NCBI GenBank assembly: GCA_002292325.1
Contig: DBBR01000034.1
Coordinates: 1 to 48,009, forward strand
Length of the DNA stretch: 48,009 bases
Direction of reading: 5' to 3'
DNA from: Flavobacteriales bacterium UBA979
Lineage (GTDB): Bacteria > Bacteroidota > Bacteroidia > Flavobacteriales_D > Sanyastnellaceae
Shown: positions 43,515 to 48,009 of the stretch, piece after piece
How positions within the stretch are numbered: position 1 is the first letter of the stretch
How the letters are laid out: each line of letters opens with the position of its first letter
Made by a program: the position numbers and the translations under genes
Notes under the pieces: generated by a model
The model's input: only the letters and a program-made list of their open reading frames with translations
What the model was told of the DNA's origin: nothing
The model's database searches: none

Positions 43515-43522
43515 TACTTTTG
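43515..43522 (+). promoter_or_regulatory. Putative -7 element of the RimB-RimK gene
   Basis: TACTTTTG matches TAnnTTTG and lies 26 bp before the ATG at 43549. The upstream TTG/TTTTG candidates are at spacings of 13 and 24 nt rather than 19-21, so the -33 part is weak. The AGMO-like gene reads away on the other strand. Confidence 0.4.
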
Positions 43523-43548
43523 CGCCCTTATTTTTTGCTGATAGCAAT

Positions 43549-44910
43549 ATGAACATTATCGGAAGTGCAGAATGGTGCCGGTTCCAAGAACTAGGCATGC
43601 CCGCAGTGAAGGCTCGAGTTGATTCAGGTGCAAAGACATCTACCATCCAAGCCGATAACATCAAACCATTCGTCAAGGACGGTCAAGAATGGGTCAAGTT
43701 TGAAATCAATCCAATTCAGGATAATCGGAGCATCATCATCAGCTGCGAAAAGCGCATAATCGCGCGTAAGATGATCAAAAACACCTCGGGCATCACAGAG
43801 GAGCGAATTGCCATTCGGACCTCCATGCAAATAGGTGATCAAATGCACGAGATTGATTTAACGCTTGCTGATCGTAACTCCATGGAATTTCGCATGCTGC
43901 TGGGGCGAGATGCATTCAAGGATCGATTTCTGGTAGACGTGTCGAAAGAGTTTGTTCAAGGAGAAATATCGGATGAAGAGCTCAACCAGCTTTACAAACT
44001 ATTCGTCAAGGAGAAAGACGGACTGCGCATTGGTGTGCTGGCCTCCAACCCGAATCTTTACAGCAATAAACGCATCATGGAAGCAGGGGAAGCCAAAGGC
44101 CATGAAATGGTTTTTCTCAACGTTGAGCACGCTTACATGAAGTTGGACGTGCACTCCCCAGAAATCCGTTACCGAGGTGGTAATATTCTGAATCAATTTG
44201 ATGCGATCATCCCTCGTATTAAGCCTGCCGTGACGTTCTATGGCTGTGCGCTTTTGCGCCAATTCAAAAACCTGGGGGTGTATTGCTTGAACTCTGCTGA
44301 TGCAATTAGTCAGTCGCGCGACAAACTTTTTGCGTCCCTTCTCTTTTCTGAAAACGATATCAATATTCCCATAACGGGATTCGCAAAATCACCAATGGAC
44401 ACCAAAGACCTCATCCGAATGGTCAATGGCGCTCCGCTCATCATTAAACTTCTTGAATCGACTCAGGGACGAGGCGTGGTTCTCGCAGAAACGAATAAGG
44501 CTGCAGAAAGTGTGATTAATGCCTTCAAGTCTGTCAAAACCAACATCCTTGTGCAAGAGTTCATCAAAGAGGCCAATGGCCAGGATATTCGGTGCTTCGT
44601 CGTCAATGGAAAAGTGGTCGCAGCAATGCAGCGCCAGGCTGAAAAGGGCGAATTCAGAGCCAATATTCATCAAGGAGGCAGCGCCTCCCTGATCAAGATT
44701 ACCGCTGAAGAACGAAAACTGGCGATCAAAGCAACCAAAACCCTCAATCTCGCTGTAGCAGGCGTGGACATCATACGCTCCAACAAAGGGCCTTTGCTGC
44801 TAGAAGTGAATTCATCCCCCGGATTGGAGGGCATAGAAAAAGCAACCGGCGCCGACATCGCCCAGACCATGATCCAAGCCATTGAACGAAAGTTGAAATT
44901 TAACGTCTGA
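43549..44910 (+). CDS. rimK: RimB-RimK fusion: retropepsin-like domain plus ATP-grasp ligase
   Basis: A 453-residue cytoplasmic protein. Residues ~1-140 form a RimB-type (putative ATP-dependent zinc protease, retropepsin-like) domain with the signature [16 protein letters not shown], where DSGA carries the active-site Asp, and [10 protein letters not shown]. Residues ~155-453 are a RimK ATP-grasp ligase: [35 protein letters not shown] with the ATP-binding loop, and [19 protein letters not shown] with the metal-binding Glu/Asn. In E. coli, RimK adds glutamates to ribosomal protein S6 and RimB trims or modulates this; the two are separate genes there. Here they are fused, so writing and editing would be coupled. 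The start is chosen at MNIIGSAEW; longer readings have no support. It is convergent with doxX. Confidence 0.93.
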   Translation: MNIIGSAEWCRFQELGMPAVKARVDSGAKTSTIQADNIKPFVKDGQEWVKFEINPIQDNRSIIISCEKRIIARKMIKNTSGITEERIAIRTSMQIGDQMHEIDLTLADRNSMEFRMLLGRDAFKDRFLVDVSKEFVQGEISDEELNQLYKLFVKEKDGLRIGVLASNPNLYSNKRIMEAGEAKGHEMVFLNVEHAYMKLDVHSPEIRYRGGNILNQFDAIIPRIKPAVTFYGCALLRQFKNLGVYCLNSADAISQSRDKLFASLLFSENDINIPITGFAKSPMDTKDLIRMVNGAPLIIKLLESTQGRGVVLAETNKAAESVINAFKSVKTNILVQEFIKEANGQDIRCFVVNGKVVAAMQRQAEKGEFRANIHQGGSASLIKITAEERKLAIKATKTLNLAVAGVDIIRSNKGPLLLEVNSSPGLEGIEKATGADIAQTMIQAIERKLKFNV

Positions 44911-44928
44911 AGCCTATTTCGACTTCAG
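44907..44928. terminator. 6-bp hairpin between rimK and doxX stops
   Basis: CTGAAG (44907-44912) and CTTCAG (44923-44928) form a 6-bp stem with a 10-nt loop across the convergent stop codons. No T-run follows, so this is a weak bidirectional 3'-end candidate. Confidence 0.3.
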
Positions 44929-45303
44929 CCGATCACGACGGGCAAATGCTACGAAAGCAGCCAATGCAGCCAGTACAATATTGGGTGCTAGCGGCTCACT
45001 GCGGCCTATGTGTGTAACAGCCGCGCCTGCCATGATAACAAACAGTCCCATGGCGAATATGGACGTCCACTTTTTGAGCGGTAGCAAAATCAAAGAAAGT
45101 CCCAATGCCAAAGCCAAAAGAAATTCAGCCGAAGCGATTACTAGCACACCGGTAGGTGAAAAATCAAAGATCCACCCCATGTTGGGATCCTCACTCAATT
45201 GAGCATAGGGCGTAATGAGCTTCATTATTCCGAAGAAGAGAAAGGCCAATGAAAGCATGAGTTGAGCGCCCACCACCAAGCCATTTGCTATTTTGCTGTT
45301 CAT
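44914..45303 (-). CDS. DoxX family membrane protein
   Basis: A 129-residue protein with four hydrophobic segments, the DoxX/MauE-like topology. The first helix carries GAQLMLSLAFLFFGIMKL, with the typical family glycine/lysine pattern. The later segments VLVIASAEFLLALALGLSL and IFAMGLFVIMAGAAVTHI match the family. Functions in this family range from thiosulfate:quinone oxidoreductase subunits to antioxidant membrane complexes, so no specific role is given. A TAATTTTG -7-like element (minus strand, 45315-45308) lies directly before the ATG and would give a leaderless or nearly leaderless message. Confidence 0.85.
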   Translation of the reverse strand: MNSKIANGLVVGAQLMLSLAFLFFGIMKLITPYAQLSEDPNMGWIFDFSPTGVLVIASAEFLLALALGLSLILLPLKKWTSIFAMGLFVIMAGAAVTHIGRSEPLAPNIVLAALAAFVAFARRDRLKSK

Positions 45304-45307
45304 GGGA

Positions 45308-45315
45308 CAAAATTA
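45308..45315 (-). promoter_or_regulatory. Putative -7 element just upstream of doxX
   Basis: On the minus strand TAATTTTG fits TAnnTTTG and ends only 5 nt before the doxX ATG. The -33 region is poor (TGTG). If used, transcription would start at or next to the start codon. Confidence 0.3.
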
Positions 45316-45377
45316 CACCCATTCTATACGTCACACATTCATTCAGGTGAAGAAAAAAACACCCATTGCGACAGTAA

Positions 45378-45827
45378 TTACTCGGCCTCTGCGGTCCTCT
45401 TCGACTTGCGGTAAATGAACGAATTGAAAATGTTTCTCCGGGCAAATCGCTGCACTTTTTCTGCGTTGACCAATTTGGTAAACAGGTTCTTGTTCACCCC
45501 AAAGTACTCGTAGGTTGAACCATCGGTGAATTTCAACTCCAACAAAAGGCTCTTGTGCTGCATATCGTCGATGAATGCATTTTCAATGGTGTGCGTGTAT
45601 TCCTCGAGTCCCTTTGCAATGGTCGCCGGTGCGATGCTGATTAAAAAGGCGTATCCATCGGTAATTTGACGGGTCATTTCTTCTGCTTCCGCGGCCTTTG
45701 TCTCATCCAGGACATGCTTATCCGGGTGCCATTCTTTGACCAGCCTCCGGTAGGTTTTTTTGAGTTCACCTAAATCGATTTCTCCTTCGATTTCGAATAG
45801 CCTTTTGTACGCGTTGATCCGTTTCAT
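45378..45827 (-). CDS. J-domain/KTSC domain protein
   Basis: A 149-residue cytoplasmic protein from the ATG at 45827. The N-terminal ~65 residues form a J domain: LKKTYRRLVKEWHPDKH has the HPD tripeptide that stimulates Hsp70 ATPase. The C-terminal ~70 residues form a KTSC-like domain: LLELKFTDGSTYEYFGV and LVNAEKVQRFARRNIF. KTSC domains are small beta-rich modules often attached to RNA-related proteins. It could be an Hsp70 co-chaperone that recruits a specific client through the KTSC module. Nearby genes give no clue to the client. Confidence 0.82.
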   Translation of the reverse strand: MKRINAYKRLFEIEGEIDLGELKKTYRRLVKEWHPDKHVLDETKAAEAEEMTRQITDGYAFLISIAPATIAKGLEEYTHTIENAFIDDMQHKSLLLELKFTDGSTYEYFGVNKNLFTKLVNAEKVQRFARRNIFNSFIYRKSKRTAEAE

Positions 45828-46441
45828 CTTCTTCTTTTTTTCTCGCATCCTGTGAAGCACATCTCATTTTCAACCTTTTGAATTGAAACATACCTCTCGG
45901 GAAGCGGCAGCAAAAATAAGGATATCACCTGAGATGGTGGTGTAGCAAATGAATACCGCATCCTCACACCCATGACTTGAGCCCCACCAATTCATGGCAG
46001 TCGACTACATCCGCCTCTTTCAATAATTGGGCACAAGGACCGCAACCAATCACACCGACTCTGCCAACGCATGAACGCAGGCTGAGAGCAAGAGGCTCAA
46101 AAGCGCAAAACCATGAATTTGCTGAAGTCTGCGGATTGACCCGTTTGTGGTCGGGCGTGCATTTTGAAGACTCGGTCAACAACATCAAAGTGCCTTGCAC
46201 CACGATCGGTGCCGCCGCCGCAGCTTATGTCGATGGGCTGGTGGCCGGAGGAGACGGAAGCGGAGCCGGAGGCAAAGGCAAAAAGCGGAAGAAGTAATTC
46301 AAATCCAACTGTTACCCATTTACACGCGGATAATGTTTCAACTTTTCCAGAACAGCCTCTAATTTACATTGAAGCTGAATCACATTTCATTGGTACACAT
46401 CAATGAATAAAAACAATACTATATTGCGCGAGTAAAAACAA
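45828..46441. other. 614-bp stretch mostly without an intact gene
   Basis: Between the J-domain gene and the lipoprotein gene the only coding-like signal is the possible haloperoxidase remnant described separately. The left 120 bp and the right ~140 bp hold nothing I can support, apart from an AT-rich segment before the lipoprotein start. Confidence 0.6.
45977..46297 (+). pseudogene. Possible C-terminal remnant of a vanadium haloperoxidase/PAP2-like protein
   Basis: A 106-codon open frame from a TTG, with an upstream in-frame stop at 45950-45952. Its C-terminal part reads EFAEVCGLTRLWSGVHFED, followed by IGAAAAAYVDGL. That resembles the terminal active-site helix of vanadium-dependent haloperoxidases and PAP2-type phosphatases, where ...SRxWxGxHF... 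holds the vanadate/phosphate His. The remaining ~400 N-terminal residues expected for such an enzyme are absent, and the tail is a low-complexity Gly/Lys run. I read it as a decayed or truncated remnant, but a small real gene or chance ORF cannot be excluded. Confidence 0.35.
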
Positions 46442-47464
46442 ATGATGCACTGTTTTCGCTTTCAGGCCCCGGCTGTACTTGTGGCTGTTTTAATGTGTGC
46501 TTCATGCAGTTCTTTTCGTTATTCAGAGCTTGAAAGGACTGAAAATTCCACCTTTGACTTTGTTATCAATGCTCCCGAAGCGACGATTACCTCAATCAAT
46601 CACCCGACAGATTCACGAGTCAATTACGCAAGTCAAAATGGTGTCACGAGAGGGAGTGTCACAGTTGCCAAAGTCAAACACAGTCATCTCAAATTTTCTG
46701 TAGGAGCACCTGGCTTTGAATCACAGCGCATTCGCATAAAAAGAAGACCGCGTACAAAGGCATTGATAAGATCAAGTTTGTTAAGCACAATGATGATGGG
46801 ATTTCCCTTGTATGTTGACGTCTTCAAATCTGATTTTTATCAGATCCGACCTGCATATCAATCGGTGCGAATAGATCTACTCGAACGTGAACAGGAATCA
46901 ATCGAAACGAGGGATGTTGAACTTGCGACATCAAGTTCAAACGAAAAAAAAGATGAACCTGCTGAACAAGATGGATTTGACTTAAAGTCCGCAGCAGCCC
47001 AAAAATCGAAAGAAGAAAACCAATCTGGATACGGCTCTTCCAATTCAAAAACTGTCGAAAATTCTCAGTGGATAGGCCGCTACACAATCAAAGCATCTCG
47101 CATTCAATCCAATGGAGCCAATGGCTCAACCAACTCACTTAAGAATACAACCATCCAAATTGATTCGAAAGGCAATGTTGTCCTAGATGAGGCATGCAAA
47201 GGATTAGCAAACGCCATGGCTCCAGCCGAATTCCATGATCAAATCAGTCAATGCAAATTTGTCAACCAATCTTCGCGAATCCTGGCCGGTTCATTGTTAG
47301 AAGGGATATTGATTTTTAAGAATAATCGATCCAATGAGGTATACCGATGCAACGCAACGATTGCTGTGAATCCAGGAGCCGACCCTTACACTACTTCGGA
47401 ATTTAAGATCAACAAGACGAATAGCCCAAGTCAAGTTATTCTAGAACTAAAGCGATTGAATTGA
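46442..47464 (+). CDS. Lipoprotein of unknown function
   Basis: A 340-residue lipoprotein with lipobox VLMCASC (start 46442, or 46445 at the second Met). Residues ~30-130 look beta-rich and include VINAPEATITSIN and VSVAKVKHSHLKFSVG-like strands, perhaps a PEGA-type domain. A hydrophobic segment (SSLLSTMMMGFPLYVDVF) follows near residue 120. Then comes a Ser/Glu/Lys-rich linker (~residues 155-205), and a C-terminal domain with YTIKASRIQSNGANG and CKFVNQSSRILAGSL. I do not recognise a family. The next gene starts 29 bp downstream on the same strand. Confidence 0.72.
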   Translation: MMHCFRFQAPAVLVAVLMCASCSSFRYSELERTENSTFDFVINAPEATITSINHPTDSRVNYASQNGVTRGSVTVAKVKHSHLKFSVGAPGFESQRIRIKRRPRTKALIRSSLLSTMMMGFPLYVDVFKSDFYQIRPAYQSVRIDLLEREQESIETRDVELATSSSNEKKDEPAEQDGFDLKSAAAQKSKEENQSGYGSSNSKTVENSQWIGRYTIKASRIQSNGANGSTNSLKNTTIQIDSKGNVVLDEACKGLANAMAPAEFHDQISQCKFVNQSSRILAGSLLEGILIFKNNRSNEVYRCNATIAVNPGADPYTTSEFKINKTNSPSQVILELKRLN

Positions 47465-47493
47465 TTCCATTTACACTTTCAAATGGCTAAACC

Positions 47494-48009
47494 ATGATCA
47501 TCTCCCAAGTGCTTTCAAGATTTTTTAGTAAGTGGCTCGATGCACTGATGCTTTTGATTGGTGTTTTCATGACGGCATTTTGCATTGGTCAAGAAGTCAA
47601 TAAGGCAAATTTTATCTTAAACAATCAACTTGTTGGAGCTGACAATTTGAACTCCTACAAACGAGTTGGACTTACAATTTGTACTGCATCGCTTTCCAAT
47701 GAGTTCATCCAAAAAACACGAGGAGGTGAAATTGAAAATGAGTCCATTTACGATATTGACCCGAATCTGTTTTTTCCAAATGACCCTTATCAATACATCT
47801 CGAACAAATTCGACGTAAACCAATCCCAAACAGATCATCTGCATATCAATAATCGGGTGCTCAACCCGAGTGATGGCAACCGAATTTTTCATTCAGTCCA
47901 TATCATAGACGCATTGAACGCGAGCGATGTATCGCATGAAGTGTTGGGTAATTTATTGGAGCCTTTCAATGGTACATTGCCTCCACCCGAAGTCGCAAAA
48001 CGGATATAC
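47494..48009 (+). CDS. Partial secreted protein cut by the window end
   Basis: An ATG at 47494 opens a reading frame of 172 codons that runs to the last base, so the gene continues outside. It follows the lipoprotein gene by 29 bp on the same strand. The N-terminus is MIISQVLSRFFSKWL followed by a hydrophobic core (DALMLLIGVFMTAFCIG), a likely signal peptide or membrane anchor. The remainder is Asn-rich and unremarkable; no domain is recognised in the visible part. A shorter ORF at 47483 stops after four codons and is not the start. Confidence 0.6.
   Translation, partial: MIISQVLSRFFSKWLDALMLLIGVFMTAFCIGQEVNKANFILNNQLVGADNLNSYKRVGLTICTASLSNEFIQKTRGGEIENESIYDIDPNLFFPNDPYQYISNKFDVNQSQTDHLHINNRVLNPSDGNRIFHSVHIIDALNASDVSHEVLGNLLEPFNGTLPPPEVAKRIY

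Noticed and set aside
45964..46203. Minus-strand ORF across the haloperoxidase-like remnant
   Set aside because: It has a GCGPCAQ segment but no domain I can support; the + strand reading has a better motif. Kept as an open alternative only.
47617..47892. Minus-strand ORF near the window end
   Set aside because: It overlaps the open plus-strand frame starting at 47494, which has a signal-peptide-like N-terminus and runs to the edge.
1..48009. tRNA, rRNA, CRISPR, insertion sequence or prophage
   Set aside because: No cloverleaf-like cluster, regularly spaced direct repeats, transposase or integrase motif was found by reading through the window.

Overview
The window is a gene-dense stretch from a member of the Bacteroidota, most likely Flavobacteriales or a close relative. 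Several proteins end in Por/type IX secretion (T9SS) sorting domains of both type A and type B. There are HmuY-like proteins with a TonB-dependent receptor. The best promoter-like sites fit the Bacteroidota TAnnTTTG -7 consensus, and start codons rarely have a clear Shine-Dalgarno sequence. Intergenic gaps are short and ATGA stop/start overlaps are common. I see no rRNA, tRNA, CRISPR array, prophage or insertion sequence. The species cannot be named from the sequence.

Layout. 1-11.1 kb: a 2144-residue T9SS type B surface protein (minus strand), then an ammonium transporter, a glycine-rich T9SS type B protein and a small secreted protein. 11.2-14.5 kb: an unrecognised putative DNA-binding protein and a pair of membrane bacterial-PH proteins. 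14.5-19.0 kb: a compact glycerol operon (glpK, glpD, glpF, glycerophosphodiesterase) with overlapping or near-overlapping genes. 19.0-22.1 kb: a SulP anion transporter, a small acidic membrane-anchored protein and a multi-pass membrane protein. 22.1-28.7 kb: a minus-strand run of serine hydrolase lipoprotein, cysteine dioxygenase-methyltransferase fusion and isoaspartyl peptidase, divergent from a GH92 glycosidase and TspO. 28.8-34 kb: a voltage-sensor ion channel with a non-canonical pore and a large unknown cytoplasmic domain, two secreted proteins, and a GapN-like aldehyde dehydrogenase. 34.1-36.6 kb: a split YeeE/YedE sulfur transporter, a BaiN-type flavoprotein and a pterin-4a-carbinolamine dehydratase. 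36.6-43.4 kb: a HmuY/TonB-receptor operon flanked by two fatty-acid-hydroxylase-superfamily enzymes, one closely resembling animal alkylglycerol monooxygenase and followed by a GDCC-motif lipoprotein. 43.5-48 kb: a RimB-RimK fusion, DoxX, a J-domain/KTSC protein, a possible haloperoxidase remnant, a lipoprotein and a gene cut by the window end.

Possible functional links. (1) A secreted two-domain HmuY-like T9SS protein, a TonB receptor and a HmuY lipoprotein form one operon, probably for haem or another porphyrin-like ligand. (2) The alkylglycerol-monooxygenase-like enzyme would need tetrahydrobiopterin; a pterin dehydratase that recycles it lies 6 kb away, and the glycerol operon could use the glycerol released from ether lipids. 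This link is inference. (3) The cysteine dioxygenase-methyltransferase fusion suggests an undescribed thiol modification. These three, and the unusual ion channel, are the most promising leads.
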